This document shows, in pieces, positions 26,185-37,115 of a stretch of DNA of 64,000 bases (position 1 is its first letter; every line of letters starts with the position of its first letter). The stretch lies in the NCBI RefSeq assembly GCF_050485565.1, contig NZ_JBJHBQ010000012.1, forward strand, positions 14,388 to 78,387. The letters run 5' to 3'. The notes beneath the pieces are model-generated. The model ran no database searches, was not told the origin of the DNA, and saw only the letters and a program-made list of their open reading frames with translations. This DNA comes from Glycocaulis sp050485565. Its GTDB lineage: Bacteria; Pseudomonadota; Alphaproteobacteria; Caulobacterales; Maricaulaceae. The position numbers and the translations under genes are program-made.

Positions 26185-27786
26185 ATGCGGCTCTTACGCA
26201 ATCTGGGGGTTATCAGCATCCTCACCCTGGTCAGCCGGGTAGCCGGGCTGGCCCGCGAGATTCTCACCGCTGCGCGCCTCGGTGCCGGGCCGGTGGCCGA
26301 TACTTTCTTCCAGGCGATGACCATTCCCAACACCTTCCGCCGGGTGCTGGCCGAGGGGGCGTTCAACGCCGCGTTCGTGCCGCTTTATGCGCGCCAGCTA
26401 GAAGAGAAAGACCGGGCGGAGGCTGACCGGTTTGCCTCTGAAGCCCTGTCCTTCATGGCGACATTCACGACGCTTCTCGTCATCGCCTTTCAGATATTCG
26501 CGCCCTGGCTGGCCTATATCTTCTTTCCCGGCCGGATAGGTGATCCCGATGGCATGATGCTGGCCGTCCTGCTGTTGCAGATCATGATGCCCTACCTGCT
26601 GGCCATGGTGGTGACGGCGCTGATCTCCGGCGGGCTGAACAGTAATGGCAAGTTCGCCGCGGCAGCCGGCGCGCCGGTCCTGCTCAATATCGCCATGATC
26701 GGTGTTTTGCTGTTCGACCTTGGACCGCCTGAAGAGCTGGTCATCTGGCTGGCCGCTTCAGTAACGGCATCGGGCGTGATGCAGGTGGCGCTGTTATGGA
26801 CGGCGGCCATGCGGGCCAAGCTGCACTTACGCCTCCTGCCGCCAAAACTGACCCCGCGGGTAAAGCGCCTCATCGCGCTTGGTATTCCCGGCGCGCTGGC
26901 GGCCAGCGCGATGCAGGTCAATATCGTTGTCACCTCCTCCATCGCCACGCTGGAGGAGGGTGCGCGGTCCTGGCTCAATTATGCCGAGCGGCTCTATCAG
27001 CTGCCTCTGGGGATGATCGGGATTGCGATGGGGATTGCCCTTCTACCCAATCTGACCCGCCGCTTCCGCTCCGGTGATGAGAAGGGCGGGCACTTTGCCA
27101 TGAACCGGGCGATTGAAATCGCGCTGGCGCTGACCCTGCCGGCCTCCTTTGCCTTTCTGGCCATCCCGGAGCTGATTACGGCCGGGCTTTACCAGCGCGG
27201 CGAGTTTACTCGGCTGGACACGTCCAACACCGCGATCGTGCTGGCCATTGCCGGGCTGGGCCTGCCTGCTTTCGTTCTGGTGAAAGTATTGGCGCCGGGC
27301 TTTTTCGCCCGTGAGGACACCAGAACCCCGATGCGCTTTGCGCTGGCCGCCGTGGCGGTGAATTTCGTGCTTGCCCTCACCCTGTTCTTTGGCGGGCTGG
27401 GCTTTATCGGCCTTGCCATAGCGTCGAGCCTGGCTGGCTGGGTCAATGCGGGCCTGCTGGCGATCACGCTGAGGGCGCGCGGGCTGTTGCATATTGATAA
27501 GCGGCTGATGACGGCGATGCCGCGCCTGCTGCTGGCCTCACTCATCATGGCAGGCACGGTCTGGCTATTGTCTGGCCTGGTACCCGGCCTGGTGGCAGCG
27601 GCCCTGCCCATGCTGGGGCTGAGCTGGCAGACTCTGATCAGTCTCGGCCTTGTCGTTTTCGCCGGACTGGCCGTTTTTGGCGGTGCGGGACTGGCGCTGG
27701 GGGCGATAAAGCCTTCTGAACTCGCCGAGGCGCTAAAGCCACAGCGGACCAGCAAAACCCTGCCCGCCAGCGATAGCCGCGATTAA
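26185..27786 (+). CDS. murJ: Lipid II flippase MurJ
   Basis: A 533-residue membrane protein with about 14 transmembrane helices. MurJ moves lipid II across the inner membrane for peptidoglycan synthesis. The N-terminus is diagnostic: GVISILTLVSRVAGLAREI, ARLGAGPVADTFFQAMTIPN, then FRRVLAEGAFNAAFVPLYA. The later YAERLYQLPLGMIGIAMGIALLPNL is also typical. The ATG at 26185 is chosen because MurJ proteins normally begin with this hydrophobic segment; the upstream in-frame stretch is inside glnD. Confidence 0.95.
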   Translation: MRLLRNLGVISILTLVSRVAGLAREILTAARLGAGPVADTFFQAMTIPNTFRRVLAEGAFNAAFVPLYARQLEEKDRAEADRFASEALSFMATFTTLLVIAFQIFAPWLAYIFFPGRIGDPDGMMLAVLLLQIMMPYLLAMVVTALISGGLNSNGKFAAAAGAPVLLNIAMIGVLLFDLGPPEELVIWLAASVTASGVMQVALLWTAAMRAKLHLRLLPPKLTPRVKRLIALGIPGALAASAMQVNIVVTSSIATLEEGARSWLNYAERLYQLPLGMIGIAMGIALLPNLTRRFRSGDEKGGHFAMNRAIEIALALTLPASFAFLAIPELITAGLYQRGEFTRLDTSNTAIVLAIAGLGLPAFVLVKVLAPGFFAREDTRTPMRFALAAVAVNFVLALTLFFGGLGFIGLAIASSLAGWVNAGLLAITLRARGLLHIDKRLMTAMPRLLLASLIMAGTVWLLSGLVPGLVAAALPMLGLSWQTLISLGLVVFAGLAVFGGAGLALGAIKPSELAEALKPQRTSKTLPASDSRD

Positions 27787-27891
27787 CGCCGCGCCTGCGC
27801 CTTGAGCCTGACCGTCAGCGCCGCTAAACCGGCGCCTCCTGCAGGTTTGTCTGCGGATCCTTCCGGCCTCCTTCATTTCGAGCACCTGCCC

Positions 27892-28929
27892 ATGAGCGAC
27901 ACCCCCACCGATTACAAAGGCCCTGAGCGTATCCTGTCGGGCATGCAGCCGACCGGCGCGCTGCATCTTGGCAATTATCTGGGGGCGCTGAAGAACTGGG
28001 TGGCGCTGCAGGAGCGCGGCATGCCCTGCTTCTACTGCGTGGTGGACATGCACGCCATGACCATGCCGCACGATCCGGCCGCCCTGCCCGATGCTGTGCG
28101 CAACGTGGCAGCCGCCTATCTCGCCGCAGGCGTGGACCCGTCGCGCAGCGCCGTCTTTGCCCAGTCATCGGTGCGCGAACATGCGGAGCTGGCCTGGATT
28201 TTCAACTGTGTGGCCCGGCTGGGCTGGCTGGAGCGCATGACCCAGTTCAAGGACAAGGCGGGCAAGGACGCCGAGCGCGCGAGCGTGGGCCTGTTCACCT
28301 ATCCCGTCCTGCAGGCCGCTGACATCCTCGTCTACAAGGCAACCCATGTGCCGGTGGGCGAAGACCAGAAGCAGCATCTGGAGTTGTCGCGCGACATTGC
28401 CGCGCGCTTCAACCGCGACTTTGGCAAGGGCGAGGCGGTGTTCCCGCTGCCGGAACCCGTCATCATGCCCGACGGCGCGCGCATCATGTCGCTCAAGGAC
28501 GGCAGTGCGAAAATGTCGAAATCCGACGCAAGCGACAATTCACGCATCAATCTGGCTGACGATGCCGACGCAATTGCGCGCAAGATCAAGAAGGCCAAGA
28601 CCGATCCGGAAGCCCTGCCAGCAAGCGTGAAGGAGCTGGAAGGCCGCCCGGAAGCGAAGAATCTCGTCGGCATCTATGCGGCGCTGACCGGCACCAGCAG
28701 CCAGGCCGTGCTGGACGAGTTTGGCGGTCAGGGCTTTGGCGTGTTCAAGCCGCGCCTGGCCGAAGTGGCGGTAGAGTTCCTCAGCCCCATTTCAGACACT
28801 TATGCGCGCCTTCTGTCTGACCGCGCCGAGATCGACCGCATCCTCGCCGCAGGGGCCGAAAAGGCCCGTGCGGTGGCCGCACCTGTGATCGCCGAGGCGC
28901 GTGATCTTGTGGGCTATTGGCGCGGCTGA
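27892..28929 (+). CDS. trpS: Tryptophanyl-tRNA synthetase
   Basis: A 345-residue class I synthetase that charges tRNA-Trp. The HIGH-like motif is in GALHLGNYLGALKNW, preceded by the family signature ILSGMQPTG. The KMSKS loop is exact (SAKMSKSD). The ATG at 27892 gives the usual length; a TTG at 27802 would add 30 unconserved residues. It follows murJ, as in several Alphaproteobacteria. Confidence 0.96.
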   Translation: MSDTPTDYKGPERILSGMQPTGALHLGNYLGALKNWVALQERGMPCFYCVVDMHAMTMPHDPAALPDAVRNVAAAYLAAGVDPSRSAVFAQSSVREHAELAWIFNCVARLGWLERMTQFKDKAGKDAERASVGLFTYPVLQAADILVYKATHVPVGEDQKQHLELSRDIAARFNRDFGKGEAVFPLPEPVIMPDGARIMSLKDGSAKMSKSDASDNSRINLADDADAIARKIKKAKTDPEALPASVKELEGRPEAKNLVGIYAALTGTSSQAVLDEFGGQGFGVFKPRLAEVAVEFLSPISDTYARLLSDRAEIDRILAAGAEKARAVAAPVIAEARDLVGYWRG

Positions 28930-29097
28930 TCGCCGCGAGGGCCACGAAATTTTCCTGCAGGGCTTGCCTGCCGGGCCGGCGCGCGACACCTATATGGACG
29001 ATGCGCGCATTGGTCCTCGCGGGCGCGGCCAGACCCGTCAGCGCGCAAGGCCCTGCCGTCCTGTACCGTTTCACGCCAGCCCTCTGGAGATATTGAA

Positions 29098-29676
29098 ATG
29101 ACGCTTATCCGTACCCCTGCCTCTCCCGCCACGGCCACCCGGCTGGGCGCTGTCTCGCTGGCTGCACTGCTGCTGGCAGCCTGCGGTGACGCGGCTGCTC
29201 CGGGGAGCGTAGATGAGGTGCCCGAAACCACCCCCGCCGCTCACGAGGCCGAGCCTGCCAGCGATATACAGGATGCAGCGCCGGAAGTGGCCGCGCCCGA
29301 GCTGCTCTCCGGCTGGGTACGCACCCCGCCTGCGGGCCGCGATGTCACGGCAGGCTATGTCTCCTTGCGCGCAGGCGCAGAGGACGACCAGCTGGTCGGC
29401 GCCAGCTCGCCCATCGCATCGCGCGTGGAGCTCCACACGATGGAGGATGATGGCGAGGTGATGCGCATGCGTCAGGTGGAAGCCATTGACCTGCCGGCAG
29501 GCGAAACGGTCGCCCTTGCTCCGGGCGGCGATCATCTGATGATTTTCGGCGTCGATACCGCAAGCCTTGATGGCGAGGTGGAGATGACGCTGGAATTTGC
29601 CAGCGGGGCTGCAAGCACGGTGCGCCTGCCGCTGAGCTTCACCGCGCCGGAAGCGGACGCGGGAAGCGCCGAATAA
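29098..29676 (+). CDS. PCu(A)C-type copper chaperone lipoprotein
   Basis: A 192-residue envelope protein. The signal ends in LLLAAC with lipidated Cys29, followed by an Ala/Glu/Pro-rich linker of about 40 residues. The PCu(A)C domain then shows the exact copper motif H-x10-M-x21-H-x-M: His113, Met124, His146, Met148. Such proteins deliver Cu(I) to the CuA site of cytochrome c oxidase, usually with Sco1. No sco gene is nearby, so the partner is elsewhere. The transcript ends at the strong terminator at 29709-29742. Confidence 0.88.
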   Translation: MTLIRTPASPATATRLGAVSLAALLLAACGDAAAPGSVDEVPETTPAAHEAEPASDIQDAAPEVAAPELLSGWVRTPPAGRDVTAGYVSLRAGAEDDQLVGASSPIASRVELHTMEDDGEVMRMRQVEAIDLPAGETVALAPGGDHLMIFGVDTASLDGEVEMTLEFASGAASTVRLPLSFTAPEADAGSAE

Positions 29677-29708
29677 GACGCCAGCCCAACTGACCCTCAA
29701 GCTATATG

Positions 29709-29742
29709 AAAACGCCGCCGGACACGATCCGGCGGCGTTTTT
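29709..29742 (+). terminator. Intrinsic terminator after the copper chaperone gene
   Basis: Perfect 12-bp stem AACGCCGCCGGA/TCCGGCGGCGTT (29711-29722, 29728-29739) with a 5-base loop and a following T run. A-rich bases on the left arm let it also act on transcripts from the opposite strand, where lepA ends at 29773. Confidence 0.9.
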
Positions 29743-29772
29743 GTGTTGAGAAGGGTGGGATCGGTCTTACCC

Positions 29773-31581
<1,809 letters not shown>

Positions 31582-31648
31582 GGGCGGGGAAGTAGCACCG
31601 CAAGGGCCTTGCGCCAAGGGCATTAGGCGGCACGGCACGCGGGACTTT

Positions 31649-31663
31649 AAATCGTCACGATTT
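31649..31663. promoter_or_regulatory. Perfect 7-bp palindrome between lepA and the BLUF gene
   Basis: AAATCGT-C-ACGATTT is symmetrical over 15 bases around a single central base, in the 146-base divergent gap. Such short-centre palindromes are typical operators for dimeric regulators. It lies 65 bases upstream of the BLUF start. No regulator can be named. Confidence 0.45.
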
Positions 31664-31727
31664 GCGGCTTATCTGTTACCGGGATCGGGTGTGACAGGGG
31701 GCGAGAGTCCGCCCGACAAGGATATCC

Positions 31728-32189
31728 ATGAATATTTCGCGCCTGGTGTATGTCAGCACGGCCCGTCCGGACCTTATGCTGACCGATATTGATGCCATTG
31801 TGGACACGGCCCGTGCCCGTAACGAAGCAGAGGGCATCACCGGCCTTTTGATATTTAACGGCTTCAATTTCATGCAATTGCTCGAAGGCCCGCCCGAAAG
31901 CGTGGAGCGGGTATTTGCCTCCATCTGCAAGGATACGCGCCATAGCGGCGTTGTGCGCATCCTGTCGGCCAGCGCCGGGGACCGGGTATTTGGCGGCTGG
32001 GCCATGGCCTATGCCCGTACCGGCGCCGGTCACGGCGCGGGCGCGTTCGCGCTGACCACAGATGCACTCAGGGCCTATCTGCCAGAAGAGCTGCCGACCG
32101 ATCTGCACATGCTGCTGGTCAGCTTCAACACCATGTCGGCCTTCGATGTCCGCCCGCCCGCAGGCGACGACATCCAGCCCGCGCAATAG
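31728..32189 (+). CDS. BLUF-domain blue-light sensor
   Basis: A 153-residue flavin photoreceptor. The BLUF domain fills residues 1-100 with every photocycle residue in place: Tyr8 in LVYVSTA, Asn32 in ARNEAEGITG and Gln50 in FMQLLEG, plus a Trp in GGWAMAY. The remaining about 50 residues form no known output domain, so this is a stand-alone short BLUF that would signal by protein contact. AAGGATATCC precedes the ATG. The neighbours lepA and eipA give no hint of the partner. Confidence 0.92.
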   Translation: MNISRLVYVSTARPDLMLTDIDAIVDTARARNEAEGITGLLIFNGFNFMQLLEGPPESVERVFASICKDTRHSGVVRILSASAGDRVFGGWAMAYARTGAGHGAGAFALTTDALRAYLPEELPTDLHMLLVSFNTMSAFDVRPPAGDDIQPAQ

Positions 32190-32247
32190 CGGAACGAACG
32201 GCAAGGCCTGCGCATTCTCCCTTCAGGCCTGCCAGTGCCTCGTGTCC

Positions 32248-32263
32248 TTAATTGCGCCTTAAC
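32248..32263 (+). promoter_or_regulatory. CtrA binding site upstream of eipA
   Basis: TTAA-TTGCGCC-TTAAC matches the full CtrA consensus TTAA-N7-TTAAC. It lies 83 bases before the eipA ATG, so it could overlap a -35 region. CtrA control of eipA has been reported in Brucella (from memory), which supports function. Confidence 0.7.
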
Positions 32264-32345
32264 CAAGGCGCAGCATGGATGGATGGAAGGGGCCTGACAG
32301 GTGGTGGGCCGGTCCCGGCCCTGCCCGTCTTTCGCGGAGATTACC

Positions 32346-32987
32346 ATGATGCGCCTTACCTCGATTTCCAGCCGTGATGTCCGGCTTGCGGCCATTGCCG
32401 CTGCTTTTGGCATGGTCATGGCTGCCTGTGCCTCGGCTCCGGCCAATACCGCGCAAAGCCACAACGCCGCTGAGCCGGACGCGCAAGTCCAGTCCGAGCG
32501 CGAAACCTATACCAGCACCGAGATCGTTGAAGCGGTGTCGGACTTTTTCGGCGTAACGGCTGAAGCCGCCGGTGTTCTGGTGGAGCGCATCTTCTCCGAT
32601 CTGGGCGAGCCGGTCGGCTATATCATCGGTGAAGAGGCATCCGGCGCGGTCGGTGTCGGCCTGCGTTATGGCCAGGGCGATATGGTCCTGCGCGGCGAGA
32701 CCGGCACCCAGCGGGTTTACTGGCAGGGACCCTCGGTCGGGTTTGATGCCGGCGGCAATGCCAGCCGGGTCTTCACCCTCGTCTATAATCTCGACAGTCC
32801 TGACCGGATCTATCAGCGCTTTCCGGGTGTTGAAGGCACGGCCTATTTCGTGGCCGGGATGGGCGTGAACTATCAGCGCGCCGATTACATCACGCTCGCC
32901 CCGATCCGCTCCGGCGTCGGTTTCCGCGCCGGTGCGAATGTGGGCTATCTGGCCTATTCGCGCCGCCGCAATATCCTGCCCTTCTAG
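32346..32987 (+). CDS. eipA: EipA-like envelope integrity protein (DUF1134)
   Basis: A 213-residue periplasmic protein. The signal ends MVMAAC at Cys28, suggesting a lipoprotein, although EipA of Brucella is a soluble periplasmic beta-barrel. The DUF1134 body is clear: YTSTEIVEAVSDFFGVTAEAAG, LVERIFSDLGEPVGYIIGEEASGA and GLRYGQGDMVLR. EipA supports envelope stress resistance and interacts genetically with cell-wall functions in Brucella. The ATG at 32346 follows CGGAGATTACC. A perfect CtrA site lies upstream and a 21-bp hairpin begins in its stop codon. Confidence 0.85.
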   Translation: MMRLTSISSRDVRLAAIAAAFGMVMAACASAPANTAQSHNAAEPDAQVQSERETYTSTEIVEAVSDFFGVTAEAAGVLVERIFSDLGEPVGYIIGEEASGAVGVGLRYGQGDMVLRGETGTQRVYWQGPSVGFDAGGNASRVFTLVYNLDSPDRIYQRFPGVEGTAYFVAGMGVNYQRADYITLAPIRSGVGFRAGANVGYLAYSRRRNILPF

Positions 32988-33029
32988 GCAAGCAAATCCC
33001 CCGCCCAAGGGCGGGGGATTTGCTTGCCT
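32986..33029. terminator. 21-bp perfect hairpin between convergent eipA and pheT
   Basis: Arms at 32986-33006 and 33009-33029 are exactly complementary over 21 bp with only AA between them. The left arm starts inside the eipA TAG. There is no long T run, but the stem's strength and its position between convergent genes suit a two-way terminator or RNA-end stabiliser. Confidence 0.7.
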
Positions 33030-33039
33030 GAACAGGCCA

Positions 33040-35433
33040 TCAGCCTCTCAGCTTTGCGCCCTGCTTTTCAGCCGCCGCGATGATGCGCTTTGACACCGCG
33101 TCGATCTCCGCGTCGGTGAGCGTCTTGTCGGTTGGCTGAAGGGTAATTTCCACCGCCAGCGAGACATGGCCCTCCGGCACGCCCTTGCCCGCATAGCGGT
33201 CAAACAGCGCCACATCCGAGATGAGCTGCTTGTCAGCCCCGGCGAGCGCACGCAGGAGATCGCCTGCGGGCACGCTATCCGGCGTGAGGAAGGCAAAGTC
33301 GCGCCGTACCGCCATCAGATCGGAGACCTGCAAGGCGGGACGCGATTTCAGTCCCTTCGCCTTCGAGGCCGGGACGATATCAAGGAAGATCTCAGCCGCC
33401 AGCACCCGGCCCTCAACGCCGAGGGTTTTGAGGACACCGGGGTGGATCTCGCCAAATTCGGCGAGGACATTTTTCGGACCCAGACGTAATACGCCCGACC
33501 GTCCAGGATGCCACCAGGAGCGCGCTTCGGGCGCAGCCTGCAGATTGGCAACCGGCGCGCCAGCCGCCTCCAGCAAGGCCAGCGCATCGGCCTTGGCGTC
33601 GAACACGTCCGGCTTGCTGGCGCCCTTCCAGTCGCGGACGGTTTCGGCCTGGCGAACCAGTGACACCACGGTGCGCTGCCCGGTGGGGCTATCATCCAGA
33701 TAGATCGGCCCGGCCTCGAAATAGCGCGGATCGGCCAGCCCCTTGTCGAGGCTTTTCTGCAAGGACAGGAGGAGATGGATCAGCGCGGTGGGGCGCATCA
33801 CATCCAGCTCCGAGGAAATCGGATTGGCCAGCTTCAGCCCCGCCCCGTGACCGCCAAAGAGAGCCGCCTGATCTTCCCGGCAGAAAGACCAGGTGACAGC
33901 CTCCTGATACCCCCTATTGGCCGCAGCCCGGCGCGCAGCACGTACCCGGTTCTGCATTGGGGTGGCGGGTGCCTCGAAGCGGCCAGCAGGGCGCTTCAGG
34001 CTGGTTGCTGGCAGGCGGTCATAGCCCTCGATACGGGCCACTTCCTCGATCAGGTCTGCGCCCTGGGTACAATCACGCCGCCAGCTCGGCACGGTCACTG
34101 TCCATACCGGGCCTGCCCGATCCACGCCAAAGCCCAGAGCGGTGAGAATGTTGGCGATACGGTCATGCGACATGTCGAGACCGGTCAGACGGCCCACGCG
34201 CACAGGATCGAACTGAATCGGTGCCGGATCAGCCGGAATTTCGCCCGCCACATAAATTTCAGACGCTTCGCCCCCGCACAGCTCCAGGATCAAGCGGGTG
34301 GCGAGCTCCAGACCGGGGAGGACGGAACCGGTATCCACGCCGCGCTCAAAACGATAGCGCGCATCGGAGATGATGCCTGTCTCACGACCGGTCGTGCGGA
34401 TTATGGATGGCTCAAACCAGGCGCTTTCGATGAAGACGTCAACGGTAGTGCCAGAGCAGCCGGAGTACTCGCCGCCCATGACGCCGCCAAGGCCGAGACA
34501 CCGTGCATCATCAGCAATGACACAGTGATGGGCGTGCGGGTCATACTCGCGGCCATCGAGCGCTTCGAAGCGGTCTGACTCGCCATGGCCCATTCTAGCA
34601 CGAATGGTCGTTCCGATCTTGGAGAGATCATAGACATGCAAAGGACGCGCGCGCTCATGCGAGATCAGATTGGTGATATCAGCGAGCGTATTGATGGGCC
34701 GGAGGCCAATGGCTTTGAGGCGCTTTTGCAGCCATTCCGGGGACGGACCATTCTTTACGCCCCGAACCACCCGGCCCGCAAACACGGGGCAGGCTTCGGG
34801 CCATGCGGTCTCGATTGTAACCGGGCAGGGGAAAGCCCCCTTCACCGGCGCAATTTCGGTATCCTTGAATGTGCCGACACCGGCGGCGGCAAGATCACGG
34901 GCAATGCCGTGCACGCCCAGCCAGTCAGGCCGGTTCGGCGTCACTTCAAAGTCGATGACAGGATCATTGAGGCCCAGCGCCTCGGCGGCCGGTGTGCCGA
35001 CGGCCCAGTCGCCTTTCAGGTCGGCAATGCCGTCATGGTCCTCGCCGGCTTCCAGCTCCTTGGTGGAGCAGAGCATGCCATGGCTTTCCACGCCGCGGAT
35101 CTTGCGCGGCTTGGCATCAAGTGCAAAGTCGAGGCCGGGAATATAGGCGCCCAGCGGCGCATAGATGGCCGTCATGCCTGCGCGCGCATTCGGCGCACCG
35201 CAGACGATCTGCTTGACGCCATCGACCGTTTCCACCGTGCAGACGCGCAGCTTGTCCGCGTCCGGGTGCGGCTGCGCATCTTTCACGTGGGCAACCGTGA
35301 ACGCGGCCAGCCGGTCGGCGGGATTGTCGATGTGCTCGATCTCGAGACCCGCCATCGTCATCGCATCGGCGATTTCGGAAAGGCTCTTGTCGGTCTCAAG
35401 ATGTTCCTTGAGCCAGGAGAGGGTGAATTTCAT
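33040..35433 (-). CDS. pheT: Phenylalanyl-tRNA synthetase beta subunit
   Basis: A 797-residue beta subunit of the alpha2-beta2 enzyme that charges tRNA-Phe. It begins MKFTLSWLKEHLETD. An EMAP/tRNA-binding fold follows (VAHVKDAQPHPDADKLRVC, QIVCGAPNARAGM). The B3/B4 editing domain includes GVESHGMLCS, and the ferredoxin-like anticodon-binding domain closes the protein (RRDFAFLTPD, VSLAVEITLQP). It lies 12 bases downstream of pheS and ends next to the 21-bp hairpin. Confidence 0.97.
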   Translation of the reverse strand: MKFTLSWLKEHLETDKSLSEIADAMTMAGLEIEHIDNPADRLAAFTVAHVKDAQPHPDADKLRVCTVETVDGVKQIVCGAPNARAGMTAIYAPLGAYIPGLDFALDAKPRKIRGVESHGMLCSTKELEAGEDHDGIADLKGDWAVGTPAAEALGLNDPVIDFEVTPNRPDWLGVHGIARDLAAAGVGTFKDTEIAPVKGAFPCPVTIETAWPEACPVFAGRVVRGVKNGPSPEWLQKRLKAIGLRPINTLADITNLISHERARPLHVYDLSKIGTTIRARMGHGESDRFEALDGREYDPHAHHCVIADDARCLGLGGVMGGEYSGCSGTTVDVFIESAWFEPSIIRTTGRETGIISDARYRFERGVDTGSVLPGLELATRLILELCGGEASEIYVAGEIPADPAPIQFDPVRVGRLTGLDMSHDRIANILTALGFGVDRAGPVWTVTVPSWRRDCTQGADLIEEVARIEGYDRLPATSLKRPAGRFEAPATPMQNRVRAARRAAANRGYQEAVTWSFCREDQAALFGGHGAGLKLANPISSELDVMRPTALIHLLLSLQKSLDKGLADPRYFEAGPIYLDDSPTGQRTVVSLVRQAETVRDWKGASKPDVFDAKADALALLEAAGAPVANLQAAPEARSWWHPGRSGVLRLGPKNVLAEFGEIHPGVLKTLGVEGRVLAAEIFLDIVPASKAKGLKSRPALQVSDLMAVRRDFAFLTPDSVPAGDLLRALAGADKQLISDVALFDRYAGKGVPEGHVSLAVEITLQPTDKTLTDAEIDAVSKRIIAAAEKQGAKLRG

Positions 35434-35445
35434 GGGTGCAGTCTC

Positions 35446-36528
35446 CTAGCTCAGTCCGGTCGCGAGGTTCGCCTGCAGAAGCGGCGAGAAGCCATAATGG
35501 GAAAGCCAGCGCGGGTCCGGCTCGAAGAAGGGGCGCAGATCACTCATCCCGTATTTCAGCATGGCAAGACGGTCGACGCCCATGCCGAAGGCAAAGCCCT
35601 GATAGACATCCGGGTCCAGCCCGCACGCCTTGATGACATTGGGATGCACCATGCCGCAGCCGAGAATCTCCAGCCATTTATCGCCGGAGCCGACCTTTAC
35701 GGCATCGCCCACGCGCTCATAGCGCACATCCATCTCCGCGCTCGGCTCAGTGAAGGGGAAGTGGTGGGGGCGAAAACGCACCTCCACCTCATCGGTCTCG
35801 AAAAAGGCCGCGATGAAGTCGATGAGGCAGCCTTTCAGGTGACCCATATGGGTATCCTTGTCGATCACGAGGCCCTCGACCTGATGGAACATAGGCGTGT
35901 GGGTCTGATCCCAATCACAGCGATAGACCCGGCCCGGCGCGATGATGCGCACAGGCGGCTGCGAATTCATCAGCGTGCGGATCTGCACCGGCGAGGTGTG
36001 GGTGCGCAGGAGCTTCGCCGTCCCGTCCTCGCCCTTCTCCATGAAGAAGGTGTCGTGGGTGTCGCGCGCAGGGTGATCCGCCGGGAAGTTGAGCGCGGTG
36101 AAGTTATGAAAATCATCCTCCACATCCGGACCTTCGGCGACGGCAAAGCCCATATCGGCGAAAATCACGGCCAGCTCTTCCATCACCTGTGAAACGGGGT
36201 GCAGAGAGCCCTTGGGCGCGCGCGGGGCGGGCAGGGTGATATCGACGCGCTCAGTGCTCAGCGCTGCGTTGAGCGCTTCGGCCTCAAGAGCGGCCTTCTT
36301 CGCTTCAATAGCGGTGTTGAGGCGGTCCTTGACGCCGTTCAGCGCCGGGCCGAAGACTTTGCGCTCGTCCGGGCTCATACCACCCAGATCGCGCATTTTC
36401 AGGCTCAGCTCGCCCTTCTTGCCCAGGGCCGCAACGCGCACCTCGTCCAGCGCAGGCATGTCACCGGCCGCGTCCAGCGCCGCCATGTAGCGCGCTTCCA
36501 GCGCGGCAAGATCATCAATCGTCGTCAT
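35446..36528 (-). CDS. pheS: Phenylalanyl-tRNA synthetase alpha subunit
   Basis: A 360-residue catalytic subunit. The N-terminal coiled coil (DDLAALEARYMAALDAAG) is followed by class II motifs: HPVSQVMEELAVIFADMGF, DTFFMEKG, RVYRCDWDQTHTPMFHQVEGL (motif 2), and GFAFGMGVDRLAMLKYG (motif 3). The ATG at 36528 fits the family start. It forms an operon with pheT and is separated from the upstream rplT gene by a strong terminator. Confidence 0.97.
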   Translation of the reverse strand: MTTIDDLAALEARYMAALDAAGDMPALDEVRVAALGKKGELSLKMRDLGGMSPDERKVFGPALNGVKDRLNTAIEAKKAALEAEALNAALSTERVDITLPAPRAPKGSLHPVSQVMEELAVIFADMGFAVAEGPDVEDDFHNFTALNFPADHPARDTHDTFFMEKGEDGTAKLLRTHTSPVQIRTLMNSQPPVRIIAPGRVYRCDWDQTHTPMFHQVEGLVIDKDTHMGHLKGCLIDFIAAFFETDEVEVRFRPHHFPFTEPSAEMDVRYERVGDAVKVGSGDKWLEILGCGMVHPNVIKACGLDPDVYQGFAFGMGVDRLAMLKYGMSDLRPFFEPDPRWLSHYGFSPLLQANLATGLS

Positions 36529-36633
36529 CGCTCGTTCCGTTTTTCCGGTGAGGCCCGTTACAGCCTTCAAAGAGTCAGGCGGGTCTTAGACCCTTTTGAC
36601 GGGAAGGTTCAAACCCTGGCTTCAAGCGGACAG

Positions 36634-36672
36634 AAAAAAGCCCGCCTGCGGAGCTCGCAGGCGGGCTTTTTT
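36634..36672. terminator. Intrinsic terminator of the rpmI-rplT transcript
   Basis: A 17-bp perfect stem (36634-36650 with 36656-36672) around a 5-base loop. A6 on one side and T6 on the other make it work on both strands. It sits after rplT and before the pheS start, ending the ribosomal-protein transcript. Confidence 0.92.
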
Positions 36673-36711
36673 GATCCGTAAAGGGGCTGGTTGCCAGCCC
36701 GGACCTGCCAC

Positions 36712-37071
36712 TTACGCCTTGAGAGCCGAACGCGCCTGGTCAGCCAGGGCGGTAAAGGCTTCGGGCTCACGAATGGCGATATCGGAGAGAACCTTGCGGT
36801 CGAGCTCGATACCGGCCTTCTTGAGCCCGTTCATAAACGTGGCATAGGTCAGTTCGTTGAGGCGGGCAGCCGCATTGATGCGCTGAATCCAGAGAGCGCG
36901 GAAAGTGCGCTTCTTGGCGCGGCGGTCGCGGTAAGCGTACTGGCCGGCTTTCTCGACAGCCTGGTTGGCAGCACGGAATGTGTTCTTGCGGCGGCCATAA
37001 TAGCCTTTGGCAGCCTTGATCACCTTGCGGTGACGGGCGTGGGAAGCGGGTCCTGCGGAAACGCGAGCCAT
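36712..37071 (-). CDS. rplT: 50S ribosomal protein L20
   Basis: A 119-residue basic large-subunit protein required early in 50S assembly. It begins MARVSAGPASHARHRKVIKAAKGYYGRRKN and contains RKRTFRALWIQRINAAARLN-type sequence, with the C-terminal RLNELTYATFMNGLKKAGI. It follows rpmI after 44 bases and ends at a strong terminator. In many bacteria infC lies directly upstream of this pair; here a secreted-protein gene is in between. Confidence 0.98.
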   Translation of the reverse strand: MARVSAGPASHARHRKVIKAAKGYYGRRKNTFRAANQAVEKAGQYAYRDRRAKKRTFRALWIQRINAAARLNELTYATFMNGLKKAGIELDRKVLSDIAIREPEAFTALADQARSALKA

Positions 37072-37115
37072 GATATCAGTCCTTCAAACGTTGGGTATAC
37101 GTACCGGCCAGCGCG

